Below are positions 16,071-24,023 of a stretch of 43,445 nucleotides of DNA, one piece after another. The number at the start of each line of letters is the position of its first letter. The first letter of the stretch is position 1. A program made the translations under genes and the position numbers. The stretch comes from Streptomyces sporangiiformans (GTDB lineage Bacteria > Actinomycetota > Actinomycetes > Streptomycetales > Streptomycetaceae), in contig NZ_VCHX02000160.1 in NCBI RefSeq assembly GCF_005768555.2, positions 1-43,445 on the forward strand, given 5' to 3'. A model generated the notes under the pieces. That model was not told the DNA's origin. It searched no databases and saw only the letters and a program-made list of their open reading frames with translations.

Positions 16071-17120
16071 ATGCGCCACCGCGTTCTGGGCGGGACCGGC
16101 ATCGAGGTCAGCCCCTACTGCCTCGGCACCATGATGTTCGGTTTCGTCGGCAACGCCGACCACGACGAGTGCGTCCGCATCATCCACGCCGCGCTCGACG
16201 AGGGGATCAACTTCGTCGACACCGCCGACATGTACTCGGCCGGAGAGTCGGAGACCATCGTCGGCAAGGCGCTGAAGGGCCGCCGCGACGACGTGGTACT
16301 CGCTACAAAGGTCCACTTCTCCATGGGCGACGGCCCCAACCGCGGCGGCAACTCGCGGCGTTGGATCGTCCGGGAGGTGGAGGACAGCCTGCGGCGGCTG
16401 GGAACGGACTGGATCGACCTGTACCAGGTGCACCGGCCGGACCACACGACCGACATCGAGGAGACGCTCTCCGCCCTGACCGATCTTGTACGGCAGGGCA
16501 AGATCAGAGCGTTCGGCTGCTCCACGTTCCCGGCGGACCAGATCGTCGAGGCGTACCACGTGGCCGATCGCCGCGGGCTCCAGCGGTTCCGCACCGAGCA
16601 GCCGCCCTACTCGCTGCTGGCCCGAGGCGTCGAGAAGGATGTGCTGCCGGCGGCGCAGCGCCTGGGTATGGGGGTGCTGACGTGGAGCCCGCTGGCCTCG
16701 GGGTTCCTGACCGGCCGTTACCGGAAGGGGCAGGCTCTCGATCTGAGCAGGGGACGCCCCACCCTGCACCCGGACCGCTTCGATCCCTCCGCGCCGCGCA
16801 CCGCCGCGAAGCTGGAGGTGGTCGAGCAACTCGTTTCCGTGGCCGAGGAAGTGGGCTGCTCGCTGCCGGAGTTGGCCGTAGCCTTCCCGCTCGCGCATCC
16901 AGCCGTCACGTCGGTGATCATCGGCCCCCGCACGATGGAGCAACTGCGGAACACGCTCAAGGGCACTTCCGTGATGTTGGACGACGCCGTCCTCGACCGG
17001 ATCGACGAAATCGTGCCACCCGGTACCGACGTCTACCCCCCGGACGGCGTCTGGACTCCACCCCCGCTCACCACGCCGACGCTCCGGCGACGCCCGGCCG
17101 AGTCCAGGCCCGCCGCCTGA
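16071..17120 (+). CDS. Aldo/keto reductase
   Basis: 349 aa, a TIM-barrel NADPH-dependent carbonyl reductase. The catalytic tetrad is visible: Asp and Tyr in NFVDTADMYSAGESE, Lys in VVLATKVHFS, His in DLYQVHRPD. C-terminal cofactor residues lie in TSVIIGPRTMEQL. The C terminus is extended and Pro-rich (WTPPPLTTPTLRRRP). The ribosome site AAGGAGAG is about 6 bp before the ATG. The upstream promoter is of the MerR-responsive type, suggesting induction by a small thiol-reactive or xenobiotic compound; no merR gene is adjacent. Confidence 0.95.
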   Translation: MRHRVLGGTGIEVSPYCLGTMMFGFVGNADHDECVRIIHAALDEGINFVDTADMYSAGESETIVGKALKGRRDDVVLATKVHFSMGDGPNRGGNSRRWIVREVEDSLRRLGTDWIDLYQVHRPDHTTDIEETLSALTDLVRQGKIRAFGCSTFPADQIVEAYHVADRRGLQRFRTEQPPYSLLARGVEKDVLPAAQRLGMGVLTWSPLASGFLTGRYRKGQALDLSRGRPTLHPDRFDPSAPRTAAKLEVVEQLVSVAEEVGCSLPELAVAFPLAHPAVTSVIIGPRTMEQLRNTLKGTSVMLDDAVLDRIDEIVPPGTDVYPPDGVWTPPPLTTPTLRRRPAESRPAA

Positions 17121-17283
17121 AACGAGCGGACCACACTGGATTGCTGTGGGCGCCGCGTGGACGAGAGACCGATGGTCGTCCCGCGGGACCTTGGACTTGA
17201 AGCGATCTATTCCGGCAACGCTGAGCATCAATTTCAGCTGGACCCGGTGCCATGCATTCGACAGGGAGGAACTGCAACGAGGC

Positions 17284-17469
17284 CTACGAAACCCTGAACT
17301 CGATCTGGCTGATGGCCGGTCCGTCGCCCGTGACCTGGCCTTCGCTGATCTCTTCCGTCCAGGAGTCCTCCGTTTGGAGTTTTGCCAAAACCATGGGAGA
17401 CAGGCTGACCGTGATCTGGATGCCGCCCCCGGGAGCGGGGGCGCGTTCTATGTGGACTTCATGACTCAT
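17284..17469 (-). CDS. Small unknown protein, 61 aa
   Basis: Begins MSHEVHIERAPAPGGGIQ and continues with strand-like ITVSLSPMVLAKLQ, DSWTEEISEGQ and ISQIEFRVS. Composition is natural for a folded soluble protein and unlike the Arg/Pro-rich noise of wrong frames. Base composition is lower in GC than the neighbours. There is no Shine-Dalgarno before the ATG; TAACGT ends 7 bp upstream, so the gene could be leaderless. The frame is open upstream to 17571 but that extension looks non-coding. Function unknown. It lies downstream of, and in the same direction as, the unknown gene at 17568-18530. Confidence 0.5.
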   Translation of the reverse strand: MSHEVHIERAPAPGGGIQITVSLSPMVLAKLQTEDSWTEEISEGQVTGDGPAISQIEFRVS

Positions 17470-17567
17470 ACCGGCGACGTTACTTGCAACAGGTCGGTCA
17501 GCATTGGCAGTTGAGCTTTTACCCAGGGTCGTGAAGGTATGGGCTGATCGGTCCTGCCAGCGGAATG

Positions 17568-18530
17568 TCATACGTCTACATCGTGTCTTTCAAGGTTCTC
17601 GGCGCGCTCCTGGGCTATAAGCCGAAATAAATCATCGAACCAGAGGAAGGCGTCGTGCGAGCGGCCATACATGCAGGAATCGCAGCTTGCGCCGTTACGC
17701 ACCCGGGGTCGACGGCGAGGCCGACCCGGACCGGGTCTTCGGCGAGCGCGCGAGGGTGACCGCGACTGATCTGGGGCTGTTCGGCCCGTACGGGCATGGC
17801 GATGCCCCGTCGGGCACGACGCTCCCCGTGAGGCGTGGCAGGCGACTGTTCCCGAGCGATCGCCCCCCACGACGTGCATCCAGCCTGTCAGCCCCCGACG
17901 GGTGAGATGCCGGCAGTAGCAGCCGTTCCTTTGGTAGAGACCGGCCGGGTGGCTGGAGAGCCATTCGGTGTGCTGGTCGCGGAGTTGGTCTCGTTCCGCG
18001 GGCGTGGCGAGGATGACGTCTGCGCCGCCGTCGTACGGGTGGTGGATGCGACGAAGGTCCGTGTCGGTGAGGAAGACCTCGACGAGGGCCTCGTCCGCGA
18101 CGGCGCGCAGCAGTTCATCGACGCAGCCGCGTCGCCATGGCCGCCGGTCGGCGTAGAGACGTGTGTGGGTGTGGAACTCCGGGTCGGGGTCGTCCTGGTC
18201 CGACTCGGTCCACCAGTGGATGCCGTCGGGGTGCAGTGTCCGTCGTGGTGTCGGGTATCCGGCGAGCCCGGTCGGTGTGGTCGACCAGTCCATGGTCACC
18301 ACGAACACCTCCGCGCCCGCGAACACTTCGTCGAGGATCGTGTTGTACCGGTCCAGCACGATCGCGTACTCGTCCTCGGACTCCGGGTAGCGCTTCGAGC
18401 CGGGGAGGCTGTGGAAGCGCACCCAGCGGTCCGCGTACGTACCGCGGAACGTGTGGGCGATGGGCGGCCCCGACGGTCGCCGTTCCTGCCACAATCCCGC
18501 CGGCAGCGCGGGGGTGACCCCAGCGCTCAC
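17568..18530 (-). CDS. Hypothetical protein, possibly DUF3885-like, with anomalous C-terminal extension
   Basis: 320 aa from GTG 18530. Residues 1-210 look like one globular family: TFRGTYADRWVRFHSLPGSK, then YAIVLDRYNTILDEVF, VFVVTMDWS, a Trp-rich IHWWTES, VEVFLTDTDLRRIHHPY and EWLSSHPAGL. The opening block reminds me of DUF3885, with modest certainty. After about residue 210 the frame turns Arg/Pro/His-rich for about 65 residues, exactly where it runs through a copy of the dispersed repeat (17799-17830). It then becomes natural again (SHDAFLWFDDLFRLIAQERA). I infer that the original stop was lost through insertion or rearrangement and a fragment of another gene is now appended. Confidence 0.6.
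   Translation of the reverse strand: MSAGVTPALPAGLWQERRPSGPPIAHTFRGTYADRWVRFHSLPGSKRYPESEDEYAIVLDRYNTILDEVFAGAEVFVVTMDWSTTPTGLAGYPTPRRTLHPDGIHWWTESDQDDPDPEFHTHTRLYADRRPWRRGCVDELLRAVADEALVEVFLTDTDLRRIHHPYDGGADVILATPAERDQLRDQHTEWLSSHPAGLYQRNGCYCRHLTRRGLTGWMHVVGGDRSGTVACHASRGASCPTGHRHARTGRTAPDQSRSPSRARRRPGPGRPRRRPRVRNGASCDSCMYGRSHDAFLWFDDLFRLIAQERAENLERHDVDV
17799..17830. repeat. Dispersed structured repeat, copy E (partial)
   Basis: GCGATGCCCCGTCGGGCACG followed by ACGCTCCCCGTG matches the left part of the full element at 19806. It lies inside the C-terminal extension of the gene at 17568-18530. Confidence 0.55.
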
Positions 18531-18548
18531 CCGTCGGCCCTCGCGACC

Positions 18549-18600
18549 CCGATGGGGCAGGACACCCCGATCCCGCCGAGCCTGTGCTGCCATGTGACCC
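18549..18600. repeat. Dispersed structured repeat, copy D (internally deleted)
   Basis: Shares CCGATGGGGCAGGAC at the left and GCCGAGCCTGTGCTGCCATG (then TGACCC) at the right with the full copy at 19806-19898; the central hairpin is missing. It sits between the serine hydrolase stop and the unknown gene's start. Confidence 0.6.
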
Positions 18601-18606
18601 ATTGGA

Positions 18607-19713
18607 TCAGGCGCGCAGACCCGTGAGCCCGTCATACGCAGCCGTGACGATCTCCAGTCCCCGATTGTCGTCCGCGGGCTCGCGCATCTCATGTGTCACG
18701 TACGCCACTGCCATACGGGCGTCAGGATCGATCACGACCAGTGAGCCGCCCCAACCGCCCCACCCGTAGGTGTCGCCGAAGAGTCCGTAGCCCAGACCCC
18801 AGCGCATCGGCATGCCCAGGACGCGGTCATCGCCGTGGAACTGCTCCTCCCGGGCACGGTCACAACCCGCCTGCGACAGCAGCCGCGCCCCCCGCACCGA
18901 TCCTCCGCAGGCCATCACGGACTGGACGAGGGCGACCGAGCGGGCGTTGCCGAGACCGTTCGCCGCGGGGATCTGCGCACGGCGCCAGGCCACGCTGTTC
19001 CCGTCGTGGACCCGTATCGGTGTCCCGGCGGCGGGAGTCGCGCCACTGGCGGGGGCACTCGCGGCGTAGCCGTCGTCCCGGGACTGTGGCGGGATCGTGA
19101 GCGCCACCCGGTGGTCGTGCTCGGCGGGCAGGCCGATGTGGAAGTCCGCGCCCAGCGGGCCGGCAACCTCGTCGGCGAAGAACGCGCCCAGAGTCCGGCC
19201 GGTGATGCGGCGTACGACCTCGCCCACGAGGAATCCCTGGGTGAGCGAGTGGTATCCGGCCTCGCTGCCCGGCTCCCATTGCGGAGCCTGCGCGGCCAGT
19301 CGTGCCGTGGCGGACGTCCAGTCGTACAGCTCCGCCACCGGCCCGTCCCAGTCGGGCAGGCCAGCCGTGTGCGCGAGCAGGTGGCGTACCAGCACCTTCT
19401 CTTTGCCCGCCGCGGCGAACTCCGGCCAGTACCGGGCGACCGGCGCGGCCAGGTCGAGTTCGCCACGGTCGGCGAGAACCAGGGCGCACAGCGCGGTCAT
19501 CGTCTTGGTGACGGACCAGACGTTGACGATCGTGTCGCGCTGCCACGGGATCGTACGGTCGGCGTCGGTGAATCCGCCCCAGACGTCCACCACCGGCCGG
19601 CCATCCACGAAGACGGCCACCGAGCCACCGGCGTCTCCCTCGTCCAGCAATGCCGCCAGCGCGCTGGGCACGGCAGTGAACAGATCATCGTATGAGCCCT
19701 GAATGTCCGCCAT
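18607..19713 (-). CDS. Serine hydrolase, beta-lactamase class C/EstB-like
   Basis: 368 aa, penicillin-binding-protein-like fold. The catalytic Ser67-x-x-Lys70 is in VWSVTK, and the Tyr of the Y-x-S/N motif is in AGYHSLTQGFLVGEV. A C-terminal GWGGWGGSLVVIDP occupies the KTG/HTG-like strand. The LLAHTAGLPDW motif is typical of the family. There is no signal peptide, so it acts in the cytoplasm, probably as an esterase or peptidase rather than a true beta-lactamase. It appears monocistronic. Substrate unknown. Confidence 0.93.
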   Translation of the reverse strand: MADIQGSYDDLFTAVPSALAALLDEGDAGGSVAVFVDGRPVVDVWGGFTDADRTIPWQRDTIVNVWSVTKTMTALCALVLADRGELDLAAPVARYWPEFAAAGKEKVLVRHLLAHTAGLPDWDGPVAELYDWTSATARLAAQAPQWEPGSEAGYHSLTQGFLVGEVVRRITGRTLGAFFADEVAGPLGADFHIGLPAEHDHRVALTIPPQSRDDGYAASAPASGATPAAGTPIRVHDGNSVAWRRAQIPAANGLGNARSVALVQSVMACGGSVRGARLLSQAGCDRAREEQFHGDDRVLGMPMRWGLGYGLFGDTYGWGGWGGSLVVIDPDARMAVAYVTHEMREPADDNRGLEIVTAAYDGLTGLRA

Positions 19714-19805
19714 GCGGAGAATCTAGCCAGCCTGGGGTGACGCGAGGCAACTGAATTCCCGGCCCGCCGGCGGCGACTGCCCCTCAGTGGCTTCCGACGC
19801 CGGGG

Positions 19806-19898
19806 CGATGCCCGTCGGGCAGGACGCTCCCCAGTTCGTCTCGAACGGGGTACTTAGCTTGACGCCCGTCCCGGCGAGCCTGTGATGCCATGTGACCC
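19806..19898. repeat. Dispersed structured repeat, copy A (full)
   Basis: About 93 bp. A short hairpin GCCC-GTC-GGGC is followed by CCCC-A-GTTCG-TCT-CGAAC-GGGG, then TACTTAGCTT and a right part with GGCGAGCCTGTGATGCCATG. Related copies lie near 17799, 18549, 23768 and 27741. It sits between the serine hydrolase and the DUF4291 remnant. Confidence 0.75.
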
Positions 19899-19918
19899 TT
19901 GGGGACCGTTGGTTGTGG

Positions 19919-20403
19919 TCACGGACGCAGGTGGGTCAGCAGTTCGTCTGCGGCAGGGTAGGGACGCTCCTGTGGCAGTAGCCGGGCCGCCGAGTCGAGG
20001 TCGCCGCTGCCGACGAGCGTGTGGATCTCACGTACGAGTGGGGTCACATCGCTGATGGCGACCGTCCACTCGTCCGCGTAGCGCCGTACGGCCTCACCGG
20101 CGAGGCCGAGTTGCAGGGAGCGGTACGGCAGGGCGTGCAGATGCAGGTCGCGCTCGGGATCCCACTGGATGCGAGTGGGTGCGCGCTTCAGCTGACGCTG
20201 CCAGGTGGCGCGGTCGGGGTGCACCCCGCGCACGTAGCTCGACAGGCACGCGTGGCGCAACGCCCACTCGAAGCCGTCGCGCGTGACCTCAACAGCCAGG
20301 ACGGTCTCCTGACCTGCTTTCGTACCCCAGCCGCAGCGGTACATCATCCACAGGAACGACGGCTTGATACACGTCAAGCCTCTCTCGCGGACCTCTTGCG
20401 GCA
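19919..20403 (-). pseudogene. DUF4291 family protein, N-terminally truncated
   Basis: The C-terminal three quarters of a DUF4291 protein is clear: TCIKPSFLWMMYRCGWGTKA, then LAVEVTRDGFEWALRHACLS, TRIQWDPERDLHLHALPYRS, LQLGLAGEAVRRYADEW and TVAISDVTPLVREIHTLV. The usual N-terminal 40 or so residues are missing and upstream sequence is unrelated. A TTG at 20377 could allow a shortened product but has a poorly spaced ribosome site. Positions 20151-20379 are duplicated at 21875-22103, on the other side of the lyase gene. DUF4291 has no established function. Confidence 0.8.
20151..20379. repeat. 229-bp direct repeat, left copy
   Basis: About 90% identical by eye to 21875-22103, same orientation. 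Both encode the middle of DUF4291 on the minus strand. The two copies bracket the alginate-lyase-like gene. Confidence 0.85.
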
Positions 20404-20517
20404 CTGCTCTCCTGGGCTTAGAGAAGATCGTCGCCGTGCTCGGTCGCCCAGCGTCCGAAGTTCCGTGGAACCGCCGACGCGCACGCCCATCAGCCCGGTA
20501 CCGCTCAGCCCGCAGGG

Positions 20518-20538
20518 GTCGGCAGGGATCCTGCCGAC
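20518..20538 (-). terminator. Hairpin terminator for the lyase gene
   Basis: An 8-bp perfect stem, GTCGGCAG (20518-20525) with CTGCCGAC (20531-20538), around GGATC. It lies 40 bp downstream of the lyase stop on the minus strand. Confidence 0.6.
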
Positions 20539-20577
20539 GTACTGCCCCTGCGGGGCCGGGCGGGTCGGCGGTGGTCC

Positions 20578-21768
20578 TTAGCTGGGGTTGTTGGCGTGGG
20601 TGAGGGTCGTCCAGGCGTTGAAGTAGTTGTCCGTGCCGGAGGGCCGGTGTTCCTCGGTGTACTTCTGGGTGTTGGACATGCTGATCCCGAGGCGGTTCTG
20701 GAGGGCGTTGAACCCGACCTCCGTGACCTGGTCGAGGCCCTTGTTGACCGAGCCGCCGCACAACCAGGAAGGTACGGCGGTGCCGTTCTCGTAGGAAGTG
20801 TGGAAGCCCAGCGCGTAGCGCAGCCGGTCCTGGATCCTCGGATAGAGGTCCTGGCCCTGGATGCGGCTGGTCTCCGCGATGTCGGCTATGGAAGCGATGC
20901 CCCAGCCGGTGTGCCCGAAGTCCCGGCAGGTCTCCTGGGAGAGGCCGTTGGTGAAGGTGCTCTGGCCCTGCCAGTACTTGATGATCTCGGCGCTGGTGTC
21001 GATGCTGCTGCCCGCCGGCGGCTTCGGCAGGGCGCCGTCACTGGTCAGGTAGATGTACGCGGGAACCCGGGCGAGGTAGGTGCTGACCGCCTTGTCGTAG
21101 CTGGTGCGGTCCTCGATGAAGACCGAGATACCGATCGCCGCCTCGGTCATGACCAGTTCCCAGTTGCCGTTCTTGGTCGCTGCGCCGTTGATCACCTCGG
21201 GCAGGTAGACGGTGCGAAGCATGGTCGCGAAGCGGCCCGCGCCCGGCCAGCCGCCGTCGTAGGTGTACTTGATGATCTCGGCGGCGCGCGGCCAGGTCGA
21301 TCCGGCCCAGCCGGTCTGCAGCGGGGCGTTGCTGTTGGTGTGGTCGGTGATGGTCGCGGACCAGGCGTCCATGATCTCGATCGACTTCTTGGCGTACCTG
21401 GCGTCCCTGGTGAAGTACCAGGCGAGCGCTTGGGTGTAGGCCGCGATGGCGTCCTGACGCTCGTCGGTGCAGCCGCGGTTGGGGTTGGACGACGGCCCGC
21501 ACTCCACGACGGCCCGCGGCTTGGCGGTACGCGACAGTGAAGCGTAGGAGCTGGCCATCATGTTGTCGTACGCGGTCTTCCATGGCTGTTGGCCGACCTG
21601 CACCTTTGACCGGGCGTAGTCGAGTTGGGCCCGGCTCACGAGCACGCCGGGGTGGGTGAAGGTTGTCGGTGCGGCCGTTGCCCGTGGGGCCGGGCCGGTG
21701 AGCTGAAGGCTCAGCAGGCCGGCCAGTAGGGCGAGAACACTCAGCAGAGCGGTTCTGGTTCGTGTCAT
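20578..21768 (-). CDS. Secreted alginate-lyase-family polysaccharide lyase
   Basis: 396 aa with a clear signal peptide (MTRTRTALLSVLALLAGLLS, cleavage near ATAAP). The mature part is an alpha-toroid-type alginate lyase domain: FTHPGVLVSRAQLDYAR, an all-helical body, NGNWELVMTEAAIGISVF and the Cys/His segment ETCRDFGHTGWGIASI. The C terminus is YTEEHRPSGTDNYFNAWTTL. It should depolymerise a uronate-containing polysaccharide outside the cell; the exact glycan is uncertain. Start ATG 21768 has AGAGG upstream. Upstream promoter DNA ends abruptly at a DUF4291 fragment, so the gene sits as a cassette between two direct repeats. Confidence 0.88.
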   Translation of the reverse strand: MTRTRTALLSVLALLAGLLSLQLTGPAPRATAAPTTFTHPGVLVSRAQLDYARSKVQVGQQPWKTAYDNMMASSYASLSRTAKPRAVVECGPSSNPNRGCTDERQDAIAAYTQALAWYFTRDARYAKKSIEIMDAWSATITDHTNSNAPLQTGWAGSTWPRAAEIIKYTYDGGWPGAGRFATMLRTVYLPEVINGAATKNGNWELVMTEAAIGISVFIEDRTSYDKAVSTYLARVPAYIYLTSDGALPKPPAGSSIDTSAEIIKYWQGQSTFTNGLSQETCRDFGHTGWGIASIADIAETSRIQGQDLYPRIQDRLRYALGFHTSYENGTAVPSWLCGGSVNKGLDQVTEVGFNALQNRLGISMSNTQKYTEEHRPSGTDNYFNAWTTLTHANNPS

Positions 21769-21874
21769 CCGATGACCTCTTCTGTTCACGAATGAGAACA
21801 CAGTTCCGAATGAAGAAAGATTGGCCTGGACCATAAGAAAGGCTTGTGTACATGTCAATAGACAGCGGTCCACC

Positions 21875-22103
21875 CGCTCGGGGTCCCACTGGATGCGAGT
21901 GGGCGCGCGCTTCAGTTGGCGCTGCCAGGTGGCGAGGTGGGGGTGCACTCCGCGGACGTAGCTCGACAGGCATGCGTGGCGCAACGCCCACTCGAAGCCG
22001 TCGCGTGTGATCTCGACAGCCAGGGCGGTCTCCTGACCGGCTTTCGTACCCCAGCCGCAGCGGTACATCATCCACAGGAACGACGGCTTGACCCAGGTCA
22101 AGC
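21875..22103 (-). pseudogene. DUF4291 fragment (right copy of the 229-bp direct repeat)
   Basis: Encodes TWVKPSFLWMMYRCGWGTKA, then LAVEITRDGFEWALRHACLS and RAPTRIQWDPER, then departs from the family at once (VDRCLLTC). Neither N nor C terminus is present. At its 5' end it continues in frame from the IS3 transposase remnant, giving a chimeric open frame that cannot be a normal product. It is a near copy of 20151-20379. Confidence 0.8.
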
Positions 22104-22400
22104 ATCGTTCATGGTCCTTTCTGCGGTTGGCTCGGAGTTCGGCCGTGACGCGCAAGACGCCGTAGGTGCCGTCGGATTCGTGGTGCACCTGCGTATTCTC
22201 GCGGCGAGTTTCGCGTCGGCGGCCTGACGCTCGGCCCTCGCGGGCGTGGTCTGGAGCCAGTAGAAGAAGCTCGAGCGGGCGATGCCGAGGGTGGCGCAAA
22301 GCCGCTCCACGCCGAAGCGGCGCTGGCGGTCGGCGACGAACTGGAAGCGGTTTGCCAGCGCGTCTGCCCGGCATACCCACGTCGCCCGCACCACCGCCTA
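22104..22400 (-). mobile_element. IS3-family transposase (OrfB) remnant
   Basis: The N-terminal end of an IS3 OrfB: NRFQFVADRQRRFGVERLCA, then TLGIARSSFFYWLQTTPARA and ADAKLAARIR. After a single-base frame disturbance near 22196 the neighbouring frame continues VHHESDGTYGVLRVTAELRA, a very typical IS3 OrfB stretch. The catalytic DDE domain is absent and no terminal inverted repeats are visible. The remnant joins the DUF4291 fragment directly, marking a recombination point. Confidence 0.75.
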
Positions 22401-22723
22401 CCCCTGACCGCCGCCTCCCCCCGGCGGGGATACGACCGCCACGGAAGACGCTGAACGGACATCTCAGGCTCGGCCCGGCGTTCGCGGTTGCGTGGCGGAC
22501 CAGATCATTCCCTCTGTGGCGGAAATGTGATGGCGTGTGAACTCCCTGTGTATTACCGCAGGTTGACAGTGTCCGGGCAGGAGATCCACCATGTGGTCTC
22601 ACTGTGGCGCATGTGACCAATGAGCCCAGTGAGTCTTCGACCACTCACCCCGGTACGGCCGGCCGCCGCGTGCTGCCCTGCTGCCGTCACCCGGGTCCTG
22701 TACAAGCCAAGAATGGGATCCGC

Positions 22724-23647
22724 ATGTCCATAGCGAGACGTGTCACCCTGCGACGACTGCTGGGGACGGGCGCCGCAGCAATCACCCTCTGCGCCGCCTC
22801 TGCCACCGGCGCCTGGGCCACCGGTACACCCGGCGGCGACGGCTGGAAGTCCGACGACGGCTACAAGCCCGGCACAGGCGCGGGCACGAAGACTGAGACC
22901 GATCGCTGCCAGTTCTCCCTCGACGGGGCCAACTTCTACGACTCGGTCAAGGTCGACGACCAGAACCTCAAGCCCAGCGACGACGGCAAGGTCCACGTCA
23001 CGGTCCGTACCGCCGGTGACGCCACCACCTGCACCGCCTCGCTCGCCGCGTACCGCGCCCACGGAGCCACCTTCAAGACCTCCGGCCTGCAGGTCTTCCA
23101 CGACTTCGACAGCGTGACGGTCAAGCCGGGCGCCACCGGCTCCCTCGACATCGCGGTGCCGGACGCGGGCTGCTTCGCGCAGATCGACCTGTACCGCGGC
23201 GCGGTCAAGTTCGACGGCCACTTCGACGCGAACGACGGTTTCGAGCACGGCGACCTGCCCAAGGGCCCGGACCGCCCGGTCATCAAAGACAAGCTGATCG
23301 CCGCATGGAACGGCGGCACGAAGGACTGCACGCAACAGCCGTCCGAAACGCCGGGCACCCCGACCCCGACGGCACCCGAGCCCGCCCAGCCGCCGACGCC
23401 GACCACTCCGGCATCCGAGACGCCCCCGCCCGCCTCCGAGACTCCGTCGAGCCCGACCCCCTCCGAGTCCGAGTCGTCCACCCCGCCGGCCGCGCCGACG
23501 CCCAACGGCTCCAATCCGCCCCTCGCCGAGACCGGCGGCAGCAGCGCCACCATGCCGCTCGCGGCCGGCGCCGCGGTGCTCCTCGCGGGCGGTGGCACGA
23601 TCATCATCGCGACCCGACGCCGCCGCGCGGCCAAGACCGGTTCCTGA
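22724..23647 (+). CDS. LAETG-anchored cell-surface protein
   Basis: 307 aa from ATG 22724. The signal peptide has a twin-arginine-looking basic start (MSIARRVTLRRLLGTG) and ends near GAWATG. The mature domain (about residues 35-200) is beta-rich with several Cys (DRCQFSLDGANFYDSVKV, TCTASLAAYRAHGATF, AGCFAQIDLYRGAVKFDG). A Pro/Thr/Ser-rich wall-spanning stalk (about 205-265) follows. The C terminus is a sortase signal: LAETG, a hydrophobic helix, then RRRRAAKTGS. LAxTG is the preferred motif of Streptomyces class E sortases, so the protein is expected to be covalently wall-linked. Function unknown. The ribosome site is weak (GGGA). Confidence 0.85.
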   Translation: MSIARRVTLRRLLGTGAAAITLCAASATGAWATGTPGGDGWKSDDGYKPGTGAGTKTETDRCQFSLDGANFYDSVKVDDQNLKPSDDGKVHVTVRTAGDATTCTASLAAYRAHGATFKTSGLQVFHDFDSVTVKPGATGSLDIAVPDAGCFAQIDLYRGAVKFDGHFDANDGFEHGDLPKGPDRPVIKDKLIAAWNGGTKDCTQQPSETPGTPTPTAPEPAQPPTPTTPASETPPPASETPSSPTPSESESSTPPAAPTPNGSNPPLAETGGSSATMPLAAGAAVLLAGGGTIIIATRRRRAAKTGS

Positions 23648-23767
23648 CTCCGCGGTTCCGTAGTAGGCCCGCAGTTCCGTAGTACGTCTTGCCTGTGCCA
23701 AGGCCGCCCTCTTCAGGCACCTGGGCTCACGGCACTGGCTACTTGTCCGTGGCATCGGGAGCCGGAG

Positions 23768-23858
23768 CTACGCCCGTCGGGCGGGAGGCTCCCCAGTTCG
23801 TCCCTAATGGGGTACTTGGCTTGCCCCCGTCCCCGTGAGCGCACGCTGCCATGTGAAC
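23768..23858. repeat. Dispersed structured repeat, copy B
   Basis: GCCCGTCGGGC hairpin, GGCTCCCCAGTTCGTCCC, GGGGTACTTGGCTT and a right part ending CTGCCATGTGAAC align with copy A (19806-19898) along its length. The central stem is weakened here (TTCGTCCCTAAT). It lies between the surface-protein gene and the monooxygenase gene. Confidence 0.65.
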
Positions 23859-23881
23859 TCATCCCGGGGTGGGTGTGGTAC

Positions 23882-23914
23882 GGGGTGCCTTGACCTCGCG
23901 GGTCAAGGCACCCC
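23882..23914. terminator. 14-bp perfect terminator stem between convergent genes
   Basis: GGGGTGCCTTGACC (23882-23895) pairs with GGTCAAGGCACCCC (23901-23914) around TCGCG. It lies between convergent stops at 23647 and 24024. Apart from this stem and repeat copy B, the 376-bp gap holds nothing I can identify. Confidence 0.75.
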
Positions 23915-24023
23915 TTGGCGACGCCCGAACTAGGCCCTGTCGTTCGGATCAGCCCGGCCGTGAGGTGCGGCGCCTCTCGACCGCCCTGACCCCGCGGCGC
24001 CGGGATGATCCAGCCGAGAGGGC

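Noticed and set aside
17146..17514. Plus-strand 122-aa frame after the aldo/keto reductase
   Set aside because: Overlaps the more natural minus-strand 61-aa gene and has no domain, ribosome site or consistent codon bias.
18607..19713. True beta-lactamase resistance gene
   Set aside because: The SxxK and Tyr motifs fit class C-like hydrolases in general, but there is no signal peptide; an esterase or peptidase is more likely.
21916..22227. Plus-strand 103-aa frame opposite the DUF4291 fragment
   Set aside because: Shadow of the DUF4291 and IS3 remnants, which are recognisable on the minus strand.
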